Shown: positions 25,425 through 35,993 of the stretch, piece by piece
How the letters are laid out: each line of letters opens with the position of its first letter
Position numbering within the stretch: position 1 is the stretch's first letter
Origin: an uncultured Fluviicola sp.
Lineage (GTDB): Bacteria; Bacteroidota; Bacteroidia; Flavobacteriales; Crocinitomicaceae
Reading direction: 5' to 3'
Length of the DNA stretch: 64,000 nucleotides
NCBI RefSeq assembly: GCF_946478805.1
Contig: NZ_CAMLDC010000018.1
Span: 1 to 64,000 of the forward strand
Notes under the pieces: model-generated
Databases searched by the model: none
Told to the model about the DNA's origin: nothing
The model's input: only the letters and a program-made list of their open reading frames with translations
Position numbers and translations under genes: made by a program

Positions 25425-26360
25425 ATGAAAAAAAGTTTATTCTTCATTTTTGCACTTATTTGTTTGTCATCGCAGGCACAATCCAATTGGATTAAAGGGC
25501 ATGCCGTTTGGAATTACGAATGGTTTAGTCCGGGCTGGGAAGGCGCATTAAGAATGGAAACAATGAACGACACGATTATCCAGGGACACACTTGTACCAA
25601 ATTGAAGTGTGATGATCACACCAAAATGAATACCGGCCCCAACGGAAGTTTTACCCATTTAATCAGTACGCAGTATAAATTCGTTTATTTTGAGCAGGAC
25701 ACTGTTTGGTATTGGAAAAACAACGGCTTTTTGGTGTTGTATGATTTTACTGCTGCACAGGGCAATGTAAGATTGTTGGAACCAGGGGTTGAGAACCAGG
25801 AATGCAACGATAGCTCATATCTATTTATCGATGATGTGTATACCAGCTCTTTGAACGGGATCAATACGACAATTTATGAAACGCGGGATTCAAGTTCGAA
25901 CTCCATACTACATGGTGGATTGGTAAATTCCCATTTTGGAATGATGTCTTCGGATTTTTCGTTTTCTCATGGCTTCTTCCCGCTGCCAGGATGGTGTAGC
26001 CAAAGTCCGAATGACGGAAGCATGTATAAGCTACGTTGTTTTGAGGATGATTCGTTGACATATAATCCGGGGAATGTGGATTGTGAGTATTATACTTATT
26101 TGGGATTGTCAGAAGAAGAGATGGATGGAATCAGTGTTTTTCCGAATCCTACGCAAGGTAAAATAGATGTATTGTCGGATATACCTTTAAAAAGTATTCA
26201 AGTGGTCAATCTACTTGGAGAAACCTTGAAAAGGTTTGATGCGGATTTGACTTTAAAAGAGATCGACCTATCTGAATTGCCCCAGGGAACATATTACCTG
26301 AAAATTGAAAATTCGAATGGTGAACAGCATATCAAACCGATTCAACTTTCGGGAAGATAA
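25425..26360 (+). CDS. Secreted protein with type IX secretion C-terminal domain
   Basis: 311 residues with a signal peptide (1-19, ending AQS). The last 75 residues form a Por/T9SS type A sorting domain: ISVFPNPTQGKIDVLS, IQVVNLLGETLKR, IDLSELPQGTYYLKIE and the lysine-containing final strand HIKPIQLSG. The protein should pass the Sec system and then the type IX system, be trimmed and released or attached at the cell surface. The central part (aromatic-rich beta structure) is not one I recognise. It is transcribed alone and followed by a terminator. Confidence 0.88.
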   Translation: MKKSLFFIFALICLSSQAQSNWIKGHAVWNYEWFSPGWEGALRMETMNDTIIQGHTCTKLKCDDHTKMNTGPNGSFTHLISTQYKFVYFEQDTVWYWKNNGFLVLYDFTAAQGNVRLLEPGVENQECNDSSYLFIDDVYTSSLNGINTTIYETRDSSSNSILHGGLVNSHFGMMSSDFSFSHGFFPLPGWCSQSPNDGSMYKLRCFEDDSLTYNPGNVDCEYYTYLGLSEEEMDGISVFPNPTQGKIDVLSDIPLKSIQVVNLLGETLKRFDADLTLKEIDLSELPQGTYYLKIENSNGEQHIKPIQLSGR

Positions 26361-26386
26361 TTTTGCCGGAATCTACCCAATATTTT

Positions 26387-26413
26387 AAAAGCGACTTTCA
26401 GGTCGCTTTTTTT
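26387..26413 (+). terminator. Rho-independent terminator
   Basis: AAAAGCGAC (26387-26395) and GTCGCTTTT (26402-26410), 9-bp stem, 6-base loop, T-tract to 26413, right after the T9SS cargo gene. Confidence 0.9.
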
Positions 26414-26483
26414 GTACAAAATTTTCTCCGGATTATTTCATCAACACTAATTTGTTCAAAAACAGCACTTTTTTCCAAAAACA

Positions 26484-26514
26484 CTTGCATCCTAAGATTT
26501 TCTCTCTATCTTTG
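26484..26514 (+). promoter_or_regulatory. Promoter of the str-S10-spc-alpha cluster
   Basis: CTTG at 26484-26487, 19 bases, and a perfect TATCTTTG at 26507-26514. The match to the Bacteroidota sigma-A consensus in both boxes and spacing is the best in the window, as expected for ribosomal genes. Transcription should begin near 26519, giving a leader of about 60 bases. Confidence 0.85.
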
Positions 26515-26518
26515 CACC

Positions 26519-26540
26519 CCTCAAAGTGTGTTCTTTGGGG
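26519..26540 (+). other. Hairpin at the predicted 5-prime end of the ribosomal mRNA
   Basis: CCTCAAAG (26519-26526) pairs with CTTTGGGG (26533-26540) through eight pairs (one G-U), loop TGTGTT. It starts at the predicted transcription start, leaving an unstructured AU-rich stretch before the rpsL ATG. Such 5-terminal stems commonly slow 5-prime decay; regulation is conjecture. Confidence 0.55.
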
Positions 26541-26578
26541 AAAACTATATTTATTAATTATCAAAATTTGAGTACTGT

Positions 26579-26959
26579 ATGCCAACTATACAACAGTTAG
26601 TGCGAAAGGGAAGGACTGCGGTAGTAAAGAAATCAAAGTCAGCGGCTTTGGATTCTTGTCCGCAGCGCAAAGGAGTATGTGTACGTGTGTACACCACTAC
26701 ACCTAAAAAGCCGAACTCAGCTATGAGAAAAGTAGCGCGTGTTCGTCTTACCAACGGTAAAGAGGTGAATGCCTATATCGGTGGAGAAGGTCACAACTTA
26801 CAAGAACACTCCTTAGTTCTTGTGCGTGGTGGAAGGGTTAAAGATTTACCAGGGGTTCGTTACCACATCGTTCGCGGTGCGGAAGATACTGCGGGTGTTG
26901 AAGGCCGTTCACAACGTCGTTCTAAGTATGGAACAAAACGTCCAAAAGCTAAGAAATAA
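26579..26959 (+). CDS. rpsL: 30S ribosomal protein S12
   Basis: 126 residues. S12 monitors codon-anticodon pairing at the decoding centre. The two loops in which streptomycin resistance arises read [15 protein letters not shown] and [13 protein letters not shown], both wild type by family comparison. It is the first gene of the cluster, preceded by a strong promoter, and is followed 16 bases later by rpsG. Confidence 0.98.
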   Translation: MPTIQQLVRKGRTAVVKKSKSAALDSCPQRKGVCVRVYTTTPKKPNSAMRKVARVRLTNGKEVNAYIGGEGHNLQEHSLVLVRGGRVKDLPGVRYHIVRGAEDTAGVEGRSQRRSKYGTKRPKAKK

Positions 26960-26975
26960 TTAAACTCTTGAAGAG

Positions 26976-27446
26976 ATGAGAAGAAGAAAAGCGAAGAAAA
27001 TAGCCATACTCCCGGATCCAAAGTTTAATGACGTTGTTGTAACAAAGTTCGTTAACAACTTAATGTATTCTGGTAAAAAGAATTTGGCATTTAAAATTTT
27101 CTACGATGCTTTAGAGATCGTAGATAAAAAATTAGAAGATCAAGAAGGATTGGAAGTGTTCAAAAAAGCATTGGAAAACGTTACTCCATCCGTGGAGGTT
27201 CGTTCCCGTCGTGTTGGTGGAGCTACTTTCCAAATCCCTACTCCTGTTCGTGAAGGACGTAAACAATCATTGGCTATGAAATGGTTGATTGGTTACGCTC
27301 GTAAACGTAATGAGAAATCCATGGCTGGTAAATTGGCCTCTGAAATTATTGCTGCTTCGAAAGAAGAAGGTGCTGCTTTCAAAAAGAAAGAAGATACTTT
27401 AAGAATGGCTGAAGCGAACAAAGCATTTTCACATTTTAGATTCTAA
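26976..27446 (+). CDS. rpsG: 30S ribosomal protein S7
   Basis: 156 residues, normal size. S7 nucleates the 30S head and contacts the E-site tRNA. Typical start MRRRKAKK and core blocks [34 protein letters not shown] and [13 protein letters not shown]. Three bases separate it from fusA. Confidence 0.98.
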   Translation: MRRRKAKKIAILPDPKFNDVVVTKFVNNLMYSGKKNLAFKIFYDALEIVDKKLEDQEGLEVFKKALENVTPSVEVRSRRVGGATFQIPTPVREGRKQSLAMKWLIGYARKRNEKSMAGKLASEIIAASKEEGAAFKKKEDTLRMAEANKAFSHFRF

Positions 27447-27449
27447 GAA

Positions 27450-29555
27450 ATGGCAAGAGATCTTAAATACACAAGAAACATTGGTATCGCAGCTCACATT
27501 GATGCTGGGAAAACAACAACTACCGAGCGTATTCTTTACTATTCTGGTGTAAATCACAAGATTGGTGAGGTTCACGACGGTGGAGCTACAATGGACTGGA
27601 TGGAGCAAGAGCAAGAGCGTGGTATTACCATTACTTCTGCTGCTACAACAGTAAATTGGAAATATAGAGGAGATAACTACCACATCAATATCATTGATAC
27701 TCCGGGACACGTTGACTTTACAGTTGAGGTGAATCGTTCGTTACGTGTATTGGATGGGTTGGTTTTCTTGTTTTCAGCAGTTGATGGTGTTGAGCCTCAA
27801 TCTGAAACAAACTGGCGTTTGGCAAACAACTACAATGTTCCACGTATCGGTTTCGTTAACAAAATGGACCGTCAGGGAGCAGATTTCTTAAACGTGTGTG
27901 CACAGGTGAAAGAAATGTTGGGTAGCCATGCTTTACCATTACAGATCAATATCGGTGACGAGGATAATTTCAAAGGAGTGGTTGACTTGATCAACTTCAA
28001 AGGAATTGTTTGGAACGAAGACGATATGGGAATGACTTTCAAGGAAGTTGAAATTCCTGCAGATATTATTGACGAAGCACGTCGCTTAAGAAGTGAATTA
28101 TTGGAAGCGGTTGCTGAATTTGATGAGACTTTGATGGAGAAATTCTTCGAAGATGAGAATTCATTGACTGAGCGTGAGATTTTGAACGCATTGCGTGCAG
28201 CTACAATCTCAGGAAAAGTAGTTCCGATGATGTGTGGTTCATCTTTCAAAAACAAAGGTGTACAGGCAATGTTGGATATGGTAATGGAAATTCTTCCTTC
28301 TCCATTGGATAATGGTTCTATTGTAGGAGTCAATCCAAAAACAGATGAAGAAGAAGAGCGTTTGCCATCTTACGATGCTCCGTTTGCTGCATTGGCGTTT
28401 AAAATTGCAACGGATCCTTTCGTAGGTCGTTTGTGTTTTATCCGTGCTTACTCAGGTAAATTACCTGCTGGATCATATGTTTACAATACACGTTCTAACA
28501 ACAAAGAGCGTATTTCCCGTATCTTCCAGATGCACGCAAACAAACAAAATCAAATCGACGAGTTAGGTGCTGGTGATATCGGTGCTGTTGTAGGATTTAA
28601 AGATATTCGTACAGGAGATACATTGTGTGCTGAAGGGCATCCGATCATTCTTGAATCTATGAATTTCCCTGATCCGGTAATCGGTATTGCAATTGAGCCT
28701 AAAACTCAAGCAGATGCTGACCGTCTATCTAATGGATTGAACAAATTGGCTGAAGAGGATCCGACGTTCCGTGTAAACACGGATGAGGAGTCTGGACAGA
28801 CAATCATCTCAGGAATGGGTGAGTTGCACTTGGATATTATCGTTGACCGCTTGCGTCGTGAGTTCAAGGTTGAAGTAAACCAGGGAGCTCCTCAAGTAAC
28901 ATACCGTGAGGATATCACTATTGGTGTTGAACACCGTGAGCAGTATAAGAAACAATCTGGTGGACGTGGTAAATTCGCGGACATTTTGGTTAAGATTTCT
29001 CCACAAACGGACACTGAGAAAACTGGATTAGAATTCGTTAACTCGATCAAAGGTGGTAACATTCCTCGTGAATTTATTCCATCTGTTGAGAAAGGTTTCA
29101 AAGAATCTATGAAAAACGGAGTTTTAGCTGGATTCCCTGTTGAAGCAATGAAAGTAGAATTGATTGATGGTTCATTCCACGCTGTCGATTCAGATTCATT
29201 GTCGTTCGAAATGGCAGCTAAAATGGCATATCGCCATGCATTGAAAGCATGTAAACCAATCTTGTTGGAACCGATCATGAAATTAGAAGTGATTTGTCCG
29301 GAAGAAAACATGGGAGATATTGTAGGTGACTTGAACCGTCGCCGTGGTATGATGAAAGGTATGGATGATAAAGCAGGAGGTAAAGTTGTTAAAGCTGACG
29401 TTCCTTTATCTGAAATGTTTGGATATGTAACGCAATTGCGTACGTTATCATCAGGTCGCGCAACGTCTTCTATGGAGTTTTCGCATTATGCAGAAGCACC
29501 TAAGAACGTAGCAGAAGAAGTGATTGCAAAAATTAACGGAAAAGTATCCGCTTAA
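27450..29555 (+). CDS. fusA: Elongation factor G
   Basis: 701 residues of the translocation GTPase. G-domain motifs: [15 protein letters not shown] (P-loop), [18 protein letters not shown] and [10 protein letters not shown]. Domains II-V follow with full length; the C-terminal [22 protein letters not shown] is typical. In this lineage tuf is not next to fusA; rpsJ follows after 12 bases. No second fusA copy is present in the window. Confidence 0.98.
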   Translation: MARDLKYTRNIGIAAHIDAGKTTTTERILYYSGVNHKIGEVHDGGATMDWMEQEQERGITITSAATTVNWKYRGDNYHINIIDTPGHVDFTVEVNRSLRVLDGLVFLFSAVDGVEPQSETNWRLANNYNVPRIGFVNKMDRQGADFLNVCAQVKEMLGSHALPLQINIGDEDNFKGVVDLINFKGIVWNEDDMGMTFKEVEIPADIIDEARRLRSELLEAVAEFDETLMEKFFEDENSLTEREILNALRAATISGKVVPMMCGSSFKNKGVQAMLDMVMEILPSPLDNGSIVGVNPKTDEEEERLPSYDAPFAALAFKIATDPFVGRLCFIRAYSGKLPAGSYVYNTRSNNKERISRIFQMHANKQNQIDELGAGDIGAVVGFKDIRTGDTLCAEGHPIILESMNFPDPVIGIAIEPKTQADADRLSNGLNKLAEEDPTFRVNTDEESGQTIISGMGELHLDIIVDRLRREFKVEVNQGAPQVTYREDITIGVEHREQYKKQSGGRGKFADILVKISPQTDTEKTGLEFVNSIKGGNIPREFIPSVEKGFKESMKNGVLAGFPVEAMKVELIDGSFHAVDSDSLSFEMAAKMAYRHALKACKPILLEPIMKLEVICPEENMGDIVGDLNRRRGMMKGMDDKAGGKVVKADVPLSEMFGYVTQLRTLSSGRATSSMEFSHYAEAPKNVAEEVIAKINGKVSA

Positions 29556-29567
29556 TACAAACGAGTA

Positions 29568-29873
29568 ATGAGCCAAAAAATTAGAATTAAATTAAAGTCG
29601 TACGACCATAACCTGGTTGACAAATCGGCTGAGAAAATCGTTAAGACGGTTAAAGCAACAGGAGCAGTAGTTAGTGGTCCAATTCCACTTCCAACGCACA
29701 AACGTATTTACACAGTATTGCGTTCTCCACACGTTAACAAAAAAGCGCGTGAGCAGTTCGAATTGTGTTCTTACAAACGTTTGTTGGATATCTACAGTTC
29801 TTCTTCTAAAACTGTTGATGCGTTAATGAGATTGGAACTTCCTTCGGGAGTTGATGTAGAAATTAAAGTGTGA
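29568..29873 (+). CDS. rpsJ: 30S ribosomal protein S10
   Basis: 101 residues. In addition to its 30S head role, S10 is NusE and binds NusB/NusG in antitermination. Signature blocks [19 protein letters not shown] and [29 protein letters not shown] are intact. Its stop codon lies inside a strong hairpin (29870-29919), and the spacer to rplC is unusually long at 78 bases. Confidence 0.98.
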   Translation: MSQKIRIKLKSYDHNLVDKSAEKIVKTVKATGAVVSGPIPLPTHKRIYTVLRSPHVNKKAREQFELCSYKRLLDIYSSSSKTVDALMRLELPSGVDVEIKV

Positions 29874-29919
29874 TGATGATCCCGCAGCGATGGCAACATC
29901 TGCTGCGGGCATACATCAC
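29870..29919 (+). other. GNRA-capped hairpin over the rpsJ stop codon
   Basis: CCCGCAGC (29881-29888) plus GATG (29889-29892) pair with CATC (29897-29900) and GCTGCGGG (29902-29909); the loop is GCAA and one T (29901) is bulged. Lower pairs GTGATG (29870-29875) with CATCAC (29914-29919) and ATG with CAT extend the stem across the rpsJ stop codon. There is no T-tract, so it is not an ordinary terminator. Confidence 0.8.
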
Positions 29920-29951
29920 TTTAATAATTTATAATTTATAATTAGTAAAGT

Positions 29952-30566
29952 ATGCCTGGAATTATTGGTAAAAAAATCGGAATGACTAGCGTCTACAGTG
30001 CCGAGGGTAAGGCAACACCATGCACGGTAATAGAAGCTGGTCCTTGTGTAGTAACTCAGGTTAAGACACAAGATCGAGATGGGTACGAGGCAATTCAATT
30101 AGGATTTGGAGAGCGTAAAGAGCGCAACACTCCAAATGCATTGAAAGGTCATTTCAAAAAAGCTAAAACAACACCAAAATCTAAATTGGTAGAGTTTAAA
30201 GGTTTTGACGGACTTAATCTTGGAGATGTAGTGGACGTTCAAATGTTCGAAGAAGGTGAATTTGTTGGAATTGCTGGAACATCTAAAGGTAAAGGTTTCC
30301 AAGGAGTTGTAAAACGTCACAATTTTGGTGGTGTTGGACAATCAACTCACGGTCAACACAACCGTTTGCGTGCTCCTGGTTCAATTGGTGCTTGTTCGTA
30401 TCCTGCACGTGTATTCAAAGGAATGCGCATGGCTGGACAAATGGGTAACAAACGCGTAACTGTAGAGAACCTAGAGGTATTGCGTATTTTGGCTGACAAA
30501 AATTTAATCGTAGTGAAGGGTTCTATTCCAGGGCCTAAAGGTTCAACCGTAACAATTCAGAAATAA
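29952..30566 (+). CDS. rplC: 50S ribosomal protein L3
   Basis: 204 residues. L3 starts 23S folding near the peptidyl-transferase centre. Start [14 protein letters not shown] and the basic loop [15 protein letters not shown] plus [17 protein letters not shown] with the methylatable Gln region are typical. The stop overlaps the rplD start by one base (TAATG). Confidence 0.98.
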   Translation: MPGIIGKKIGMTSVYSAEGKATPCTVIEAGPCVVTQVKTQDRDGYEAIQLGFGERKERNTPNALKGHFKKAKTTPKSKLVEFKGFDGLNLGDVVDVQMFEEGEFVGIAGTSKGKGFQGVVKRHNFGGVGQSTHGQHNRLRAPGSIGACSYPARVFKGMRMAGQMGNKRVTVENLEVLRILADKNLIVVKGSIPGPKGSTVTIQK

Positions 30567-31192
30567 TGGAAGTAAAAGTAATTGATAGCAAAGGAAAGGC
30601 TACTTCCAAAAAGGTAACCTTGTCTGACGGAATTTTTGGAATCGAACCAAATGATCACGCAATTTATTTGGATGTTAAGCAACACTTGGCGAATCGTCGT
30701 CAGGGAACGCATAAATCTAAAGAAAGAGCTGAGATCGCTGGATCTACCAGAAAATTGAAAAAACAAAAAGGTACGGGTGGTGCTCGTGCTGGTAGTGTTA
30801 AATCTGGTACACGTGTAGGTGGTGGACGTATTTTCGGACCACGCCCTCGTAACTACCACTTCAAATTGAATATCAAATTAAAGCGTTTGGCACGTAAATC
30901 TGCTTTCGCTTATAAAGCAAAATTGGATTCAATTTTAGTAGTAGAGGATGTAGCACTTACAACACCAAAAACAGCAGAATTCAAATCGATGTTATCGAAC
31001 TTGAACTTGTTAAACGATAAGGTGTTGATGATCGTAGGAGCAGGTAATGACAATGTATACTTGTCTTCACGTAACCTACAACGCGTTAAAGTTGTATCTG
31101 CTGATTCGGTTAACACATACGATGTGTTGAATGCGAAGAAAGTTGTATTAACAGAGAGTTCAATCGAAGTAATCGAAAAGATTTTAAATTAA
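30566..31192 (+). CDS. rplD: 50S ribosomal protein L4
   Basis: 208 residues. L4 lines the exit tunnel with the loop KKQKGTGGARAGSVKSG and GGRIFGPRPRNYHFKLN. In Escherichia coli L4 also represses the S10 operon; whether the S10-L3 hairpin here is a target is an open question. It is translationally coupled to rplC. Confidence 0.98.
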   Translation: MEVKVIDSKGKATSKKVTLSDGIFGIEPNDHAIYLDVKQHLANRRQGTHKSKERAEIAGSTRKLKKQKGTGGARAGSVKSGTRVGGGRIFGPRPRNYHFKLNIKLKRLARKSAFAYKAKLDSILVVEDVALTTPKTAEFKSMLSNLNLLNDKVLMIVGAGNDNVYLSSRNLQRVKVVSADSVNTYDVLNAKKVVLTESSIEVIEKILN

Positions 31193-31198
31193 TTGATG

Positions 31199-31492
31199 AT
31201 GAGTATTATTATCAAAAAGCCAATTATAACGGAAAAAGCAACTGCCGCTAATGAAAACGGTAGTTTCGCTTTCGAAGTTGATCGCAAGGCGAATAAATTG
31301 GAAATAAAAAGCGCTGTCGAAAAGATGTACGGAGTTCACGTTGTGAATGTACGCACACTCACTTATGGCGGTGGAAAATCCTCTACTAAATTTACGAATA
31401 GAGGTGTCGTTGAGCAAAAAAGTCGCGTATGGAAAAAAGCCATCGTAACTGTTGCCGAAGGAGAAACGATTGATTTGTTTAATAATTTTTAA
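31199..31492 (+). CDS. rplW: 50S ribosomal protein L23
   Basis: 97 residues from ATG 31199 (MSIIIKKPIITEKA); ATG 31196 directly before it would add one Met, and which is used cannot be told. L23 sits at the tunnel exit and docks trigger factor and SRP. Core block VEKMYGVHVVNVRTLTYGGGK is typical. Confidence 0.96.
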   Translation: MSIIIKKPIITEKATAANENGSFAFEVDRKANKLEIKSAVEKMYGVHVVNVRTLTYGGGKSSTKFTNRGVVEQKSRVWKKAIVTVAEGETIDLFNNF

Positions 31493-31502
31493 GTAAAAAC
31501 TG

Positions 31503-32327
31503 ATGAGTCTTAGAAAATTTCAGCCTATTACTCCAGGGCAAAGACACAAGATCAACAGTACGTATGCTGAAGTAACAACGAACGTTCCTGAAAAGAGCTT
31601 AGTTGCGAAGAAAAGCAAGTCTGGTGGTCGTAACAATGATGGTCGTATGACCATGCGTTACATCGGTGGTGGACACAAGCAAAAGTATCGTATTATTGAC
31701 TTTAAACGCGACAAGCATGGAGTACCTGCTGTTGTTAAGACAATCGAATACGATCCAAACAGAACTGCACGTATTGCATTGCTTTATTATGTGGATGGAG
31801 AGAAACGTTACATCGTTGCTCCTGAAGGATTGAAAGTTGGTGATACAGTAGTTTCAGGTGCTGGTTCCGCTCCAAATGTTGGAAACGCATTATTTTTATC
31901 CGATGTTCCTCTTGGATCTGTGATCCATAACATTGAGTTGCAACCTGGAAAAGGTGGTGCAATTGCTCGTGGAGCAGGAACATATGCTCAATTGAACGCT
32001 CGTGATGGTCGCTTTGCGATTATCAAGTTACCTTCAGGTGAGACTCGTATGATTTTGACTACTTGTATGGCAACAATCGGTGCCGTATCGAATGGAGAAC
32101 ATTCATTAGTAGTTTCTGGTAAAGCTGGTCGCTCGCGCTGGTTGGGTCGTCGTCCACGTGTACGTGGTGTTGTGATGAACCCGGTCGATCACCCGATGGG
32201 TGGTGGTGAAGGGCGTAACGCCGGTGGTCACCCTCGTTCTCGTAACGGTATGCCTGCTAAAGGATACAAAACGCGTTCGAAAAAGAAGTATTCAGATAAG
32301 TTCATCATCGAGAGAAGAAAAAAATAA
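31503..32327 (+). CDS. rplB: 50S ribosomal protein L2
   Basis: 274 residues. L2 is needed for subunit joining and peptidyl-transferase activity. Characteristic [24 protein letters not shown], the conserved histidine stretch [15 protein letters not shown] and a basic tail ending IIERRKK are present. Three bases separate it from rpsS. Confidence 0.98.
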   Translation: MSLRKFQPITPGQRHKINSTYAEVTTNVPEKSLVAKKSKSGGRNNDGRMTMRYIGGGHKQKYRIIDFKRDKHGVPAVVKTIEYDPNRTARIALLYYVDGEKRYIVAPEGLKVGDTVVSGAGSAPNVGNALFLSDVPLGSVIHNIELQPGKGGAIARGAGTYAQLNARDGRFAIIKLPSGETRMILTTCMATIGAVSNGEHSLVVSGKAGRSRWLGRRPRVRGVVMNPVDHPMGGGEGRNAGGHPRSRNGMPAKGYKTRSKKKYSDKFIIERRKK

Positions 32328-32330
32328 GGT

Positions 32331-32609
32331 ATGAGTCGTTCGTTGAAAAAACCACCTTTTGTACACTATAAGTTGACAAAACGAGTGGATGAGGCACAAA
32401 CAAGCGGAAGCAAGGCAGTCATCAAGACATGGTCACGCGCTTCTACAATCACTCCTGACATGGTTGGGTTGACGTTTGCAGTGCATAACGGGAATAAGTT
32501 TATTCCTGTGTTCGCAACAGAGAACATGGTAGGTCACAAACTAGGAGAATTTTCTCCTACACGTAACTTCCGTGGGCATGGTGCTAACAAAAAGGATAAA
32601 AAAAGATAG
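32331..32609 (+). CDS. rpsS: 30S ribosomal protein S19
   Basis: 92 residues. S19 binds 16S rRNA in the head with S13. [14 protein letters not shown] at the start and [19 protein letters not shown] at the end match the family. Confidence 0.98.
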   Translation: MSRSLKKPPFVHYKLTKRVDEAQTSGSKAVIKTWSRASTITPDMVGLTFAVHNGNKFIPVFATENMVGHKLGEFSPTRNFRGHGANKKDKKR

Positions 32610-32626
32610 TTTAAAATTCAAGTGAC

Positions 32627-33022
32627 ATGGGCGCTAGAAAGAAATTAAGAGCTGATCAAATTAAAGAGGAGAACAAATCAATAGCTTTTGCTAAATTGAA
32701 TGATTCTCCGATTTCTCCTCGCAAAATGAGATTGGTTGCAGATCTTGTTCGTGGAGTAGAGGTAAACAAAGCTCTAAACATATTGCAACACAATGCGAAA
32801 GACGCATCGTTAAGTTTATCCAAGTTATTGCGTTCAGCAATTGCTAACTGGGAAGCTAAAAACGAAGGTAAGAGCATTGAGGATGAAAAATTAGTGGTGA
32901 AATCTATCGAAGTAGGTAGTGCAGGAATGTTGAAACGTATTCAAACTGCTCCTCAAGGTAGAGCTTACCGAGTTCGTAAAAGATCAAACCACGTGACTAT
33001 CGTTGTCGATGGTTCAAAATAA
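32627..33022 (+). CDS. rplV: 50S ribosomal protein L22
   Basis: 131 residues. L22 reaches into the exit tunnel; the macrolide-related hairpin reads MLKRIQTAPQGRAYRVRKRS. The start is slightly longer than in Escherichia coli, as in other Bacteroidota. Confidence 0.97.
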   Translation: MGARKKLRADQIKEENKSIAFAKLNDSPISPRKMRLVADLVRGVEVNKALNILQHNAKDASLSLSKLLRSAIANWEAKNEGKSIEDEKLVVKSIEVGSAGMLKRIQTAPQGRAYRVRKRSNHVTIVVDGSK

Positions 33023-33032
33023 TTGAAGGAAA

Positions 33033-33788
33033 ATGGGACAAAAAACAAATCCAATTGGAAATAGATTAGGTTTCATCCACGGATGGGAGTCTAACTGGTA
33101 CGGTGGAGATAATTACAAAGATAAAATCGTTGAAGACGATAAAATTCGTAAGTATTTACACGCCCGTTTATCCAGAGCAAGTATTTCGAAAATCATCATC
33201 GAGCGTACCCTCAAGCTCGTTACTGTAACAATCAACACGGCTCGTCCGGGTGTGATTATCGGTAAAGGTGGTCAAGAAGTAGACAAATTGAAAGAAGAGT
33301 TAAAAAAATTGACGAAAAAAGAGATTCAGATCAACATTTTCGAAGTGAAACGTCCTGAATTGGATGCTCGCTTGGTAGCTGATGGAATCGCTCGTCAAAT
33401 TGAAGCTCGTATTTCATTTCGTCGCGCTATCAAGATGTCTATCGGTTCAACTATGAGAATGGGTGCCGAAGGGATCAAAGTGAAAATTTCAGGTCGTTTG
33501 AATGGAGCTGAAATGGCTCGTTCAGAAATGTACAAAGATGGACGTACTCCGTTACATACGTTCAGAGCTGATATTGATTACGCAGTAGGTGAGGCATTAA
33601 CTACTTACGGTTTGATCGGTATCAAAGTATGGATCTGCAAAGGTGAAGTTTACGGTCGTCGTGATCTTTCTCCAAATGTTGGAATGGCTGCTCAAGGGGC
33701 AAAAGGTGGTGCGCCATCCGGAGACCGCGATAGAGGAAACCGTCGTCCGGCTGGAGGAAAAGGTGGAAACAACCGTAAAAAGAAGTAA
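33033..33788 (+). CDS. rpsC: 30S ribosomal protein S3
   Basis: 251 residues. S3 forms part of the mRNA entry tunnel and helicase. KH-domain GxxG is [33 protein letters not shown] is the conserved C-domain. A Gly/Arg/Asn-rich tail of about 30 residues ([14 protein letters not shown] and on) makes it longer than the 233-residue E. coli protein. Confidence 0.98.
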   Translation: MGQKTNPIGNRLGFIHGWESNWYGGDNYKDKIVEDDKIRKYLHARLSRASISKIIIERTLKLVTVTINTARPGVIIGKGGQEVDKLKEELKKLTKKEIQINIFEVKRPELDARLVADGIARQIEARISFRRAIKMSIGSTMRMGAEGIKVKISGRLNGAEMARSEMYKDGRTPLHTFRADIDYAVGEALTTYGLIGIKVWICKGEVYGRRDLSPNVGMAAQGAKGGAPSGDRDRGNRRPAGGKGGNNRKKK

Positions 33789-33812
33789 AAACACATTTAA
33801 AATTTTCAGAAG

Positions 33813-34241
33813 ATGTTATCTCCAAAGAGAACCAAATTTAGAAGAGTTCAAAAAGGTCGTAATCGTGGTGAAGCGCAACGTGGAGCTACAATTGCATTCG
33901 GATCTTTTGGACTGAAAACGTTGGAGCCAGGATGGATTACATCACGCCAGATCGAAGCTTCCCGTATCGCAGTTACGCGTTACATGAAGCGTGAAGGTAA
34001 GGTGTGGATTCGTATCTTCCCTGACAAACCGATCACATCGAAACCTGCAGAGGTTCGTATGGGTAAAGGTAAGGGAGCTCCTAGCCACTGGGTGGCAGTT
34101 GTAAGACCAGGTCGTATTATGTTCGAAGCTGATGGAGTTCCATATGAAGTTGCTAAGGAAGCACTTCGTCTAGCTGCTCAAAAACTTCCAGTAAAATGTA
34201 AGTTCATCGTTCGTAACGATTATGTTGTACCAGGAAAATAA
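33813..34241 (+). CDS. rplP: 50S ribosomal protein L16
   Basis: 142 residues. L16 places A-site tRNA near the peptidyl-transferase centre. [19 protein letters not shown] at the start and [25 protein letters not shown] are family hallmarks. Confidence 0.98.
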   Translation: MLSPKRTKFRRVQKGRNRGEAQRGATIAFGSFGLKTLEPGWITSRQIEASRIAVTRYMKREGKVWIRIFPDKPITSKPAEVRMGKGKGAPSHWVAVVRPGRIMFEADGVPYEVAKEALRLAAQKLPVKCKFIVRNDYVVPGK

Positions 34242-34247
34242 GACAAG

Positions 34248-34442
34248 ATGAAACAACAAGAAATTAGTAAACTTTCAGTTGATGATTTGAAAAAGCAAGT
34301 GACAAGCGAAACAGAAAAGTTAACGAAAATGAAATTAGGACATACAGTGACTCCACTGGAAAACCCAATCCAAATTCGTAACGTTCGCAAGCATATTGCT
34401 CGTTTAAATACAGAATTGAGAAAACGTGAAATTCAAGCTTAA
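34248..34442 (+). CDS. rpmC: 50S ribosomal protein L29
   Basis: 64 residues, two-helix protein at the tunnel exit. Core NPIQIRNVRKHIARLNTEL is recognisable. It lies six bases after rplP and 25 before rpsQ. Confidence 0.97.
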   Translation: MKQQEISKLSVDDLKKQVTSETEKLTKMKLGHTVTPLENPIQIRNVRKHIARLNTELRKREIQA

Positions 34443-34467
34443 GGCTTGAAAGTAAAAGAAGCTTGAA

Positions 34468-34725
34468 ATGGAAAAGCGTAATTTAAGAAAAGAACGTATT
34501 GGGACTGTTACTAGCGATAAGATGGAAAAATCTATCGTAGTTTCTGTAGAAAGAAAAGTAAAACACCCGAAATATGGTAAGTTCGTCAAAAAAACTACTA
34601 AATTTGTGGCCCACGATGAAAATAACGACTGTAACATTGGTGACACCGTTAAGATCATGGAGACTCGCCCCTTGTCTAAAAACAAGAATTGGAGATTAGT
34701 AGAAATTTTAGAAAGAGCTAAATAA
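34468..34725 (+). CDS. rpsQ: 30S ribosomal protein S17
   Basis: 85 residues with the OB-fold sequence [34 protein letters not shown] and MEIRPLSK-type block [17 protein letters not shown]. Early binder of 16S rRNA. Confidence 0.98.
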   Translation: MEKRNLRKERIGTVTSDKMEKSIVVSVERKVKHPKYGKFVKKTTKFVAHDENNDCNIGDTVKIMETRPLSKNKNWRLVEILERAK

Positions 34726-34737
34726 TAATTAGTTGCA

Positions 34738-35106
34738 ATGATACAACAAGAATCAAGACTTGCAGTTGCGGATAACTCCGGAGCAAAAGAGGTGTTATGT
34801 ATCCGCGTTTTAGGCGGTACTAAACGTCGCTATGCTTCAGTAGGAGATAAAATCGTAGTAGCTGTTAAGAGCGCAATGCCCTCTGGAGCCGTAAAAAAAG
34901 GATCGGTTGCCAAGGCGGTTGTTGTAAGAACACGTAAGGAGGTTCGCCGACCAGACGGTTCTTACATTCGTTTCGATGATAACGCTTGCGTTATCTTGAA
35001 TCAGGCGGGGGAGATGAGAGGAACCCGTATTTTTGGACCAGTAGCTCGTGAGCTTCGTGAAAACAATTACATGAAAATTGTTTCACTTGCTCCCGAAGTA
35101 CTTTAA
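34738..35106 (+). CDS. rplN: 50S ribosomal protein L14
   Basis: 122 residues. L14 forms intersubunit bridges and is the docking site of silencing factor Rsf[34 protein letters not shown] and [14 protein letters not shown] are diagnostic. Confidence 0.98.
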   Translation: MIQQESRLAVADNSGAKEVLCIRVLGGTKRRYASVGDKIVVAVKSAMPSGAVKKGSVAKAVVVRTRKEVRRPDGSYIRFDDNACVILNQAGEMRGTRIFGPVARELRENNYMKIVSLAPEVL

Positions 35107-35120
35107 TAAGTAGTGAAGTC

Positions 35121-35438
35121 ATGCAAAAGAAATTACACATCAAAGTAGGCGACACTGTTAAAGTATTAAGCGGTGAGTCTAGAGGTCAAGAAGGAACAGT
35201 ATTGACCATTGACAGAAACAAAGAACGTGCTACCGTAGGAGGTGTGAACATGGTAAAACGCCACACCAAACCTAGTGCATCTGAGCCACAAGGCGGAATC
35301 ATCGAGAAAGAAGGAACTATTCATATTTCCAACTTAATGGTGATGGTAAAAGGACAAGCTAGTCGCACCGGCCGTAAGGAAGATGCTAAAGGTAAGTTAG
35401 TTCGTTATTCTAAAAAATCAGGAGAGGAGATCAAGTAA
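35121..35438 (+). CDS. rplX: 50S ribosomal protein L24
   Basis: 105 residues with the KOW motif [21 protein letters not shown]24 starts 50S assembly. Its stop overlaps the rplE ATG by one base, and an AGGAG-rich stretch just before that ATG (35421-35430) is one of few Shine-Dalgarno-like strings here. Confidence 0.98.
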   Translation: MQKKLHIKVGDTVKVLSGESRGQEGTVLTIDRNKERATVGGVNMVKRHTKPSASEPQGGIIEKEGTIHISNLMVMVKGQASRTGRKEDAKGKLVRYSKKSGEEIK

Positions 35439-35989
35439 TGAGTTATTCACCAAGATTAAAGAAACAGTACAGAGAGGAAATCATTCCTGCACTTACTGAG
35501 AAATTTGGGTACAAAACCATTATGCGTGTACCTAAGTTACAAAAAATTGTAATCAGCCAAGGTTTGGGTGATGCAGTTGCTGATAAGAAAATTGTTGACA
35601 ATGCGGTTGCAGATGTTTCTCGTATCGCAGGTCAAAAAGCAGTAGCTACAATGTCTAAAAAAGACGTATCAAACTTCAAATTGCGTAAAGGAATGCCGAT
35701 CGGTACGAAAGTTACGTTACGTGGAGATAAGATGTACGACTTCTTGGATCGTTTTATCGCTGTTGCTTTACCACGTACCCGCGATTTCCGTGGAATTAAT
35801 CCAAAAGGATTTGACGGACGTGGTAACTTCAATTTAGGAGTTAAAGAGCATATCATTTTCCCTGAGATCGATATCGATAAGGTAAGCAAGATTTTAGGAA
35901 TGGATATCACTTTTGTAACATCAGCTGAAAGCGACGAAGAAGGAAGAGCATTGCTTGATGCCTTTGGATTCCCTTTCATTAAAAAATAA
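35438..35989 (+). CDS. rplE: 50S ribosomal protein L5
   Basis: 183 residues. L5 binds 5S rRNA and contacts P-site tRNA. Typical blocks: [34 protein letters not shown] and [18 protein letters not shown]. Confidence 0.98.
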   Translation: MSYSPRLKKQYREEIIPALTEKFGYKTIMRVPKLQKIVISQGLGDAVADKKIVDNAVADVSRIAGQKAVATMSKKDVSNFKLRKGMPIGTKVTLRGDKMYDFLDRFIAVALPRTRDFRGINPKGFDGRGNFNLGVKEHIIFPEIDIDKVSKILGMDITFVTSAESDEEGRALLDAFGFPFIKK

Positions 35990-35993
35990 GACG

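Noticed and set aside
26363..26557. 64-codon plus-strand frame between the T9SS gene and rpsL
   Set aside because: Starts with TTG, crosses a terminator and the rpsL promoter, and its composition is not protein-like.
29870..29919. Rho-independent terminator after rpsJ
   Set aside because: No T-tract follows and the downstream ribosomal genes have no separate promoter that I can see.
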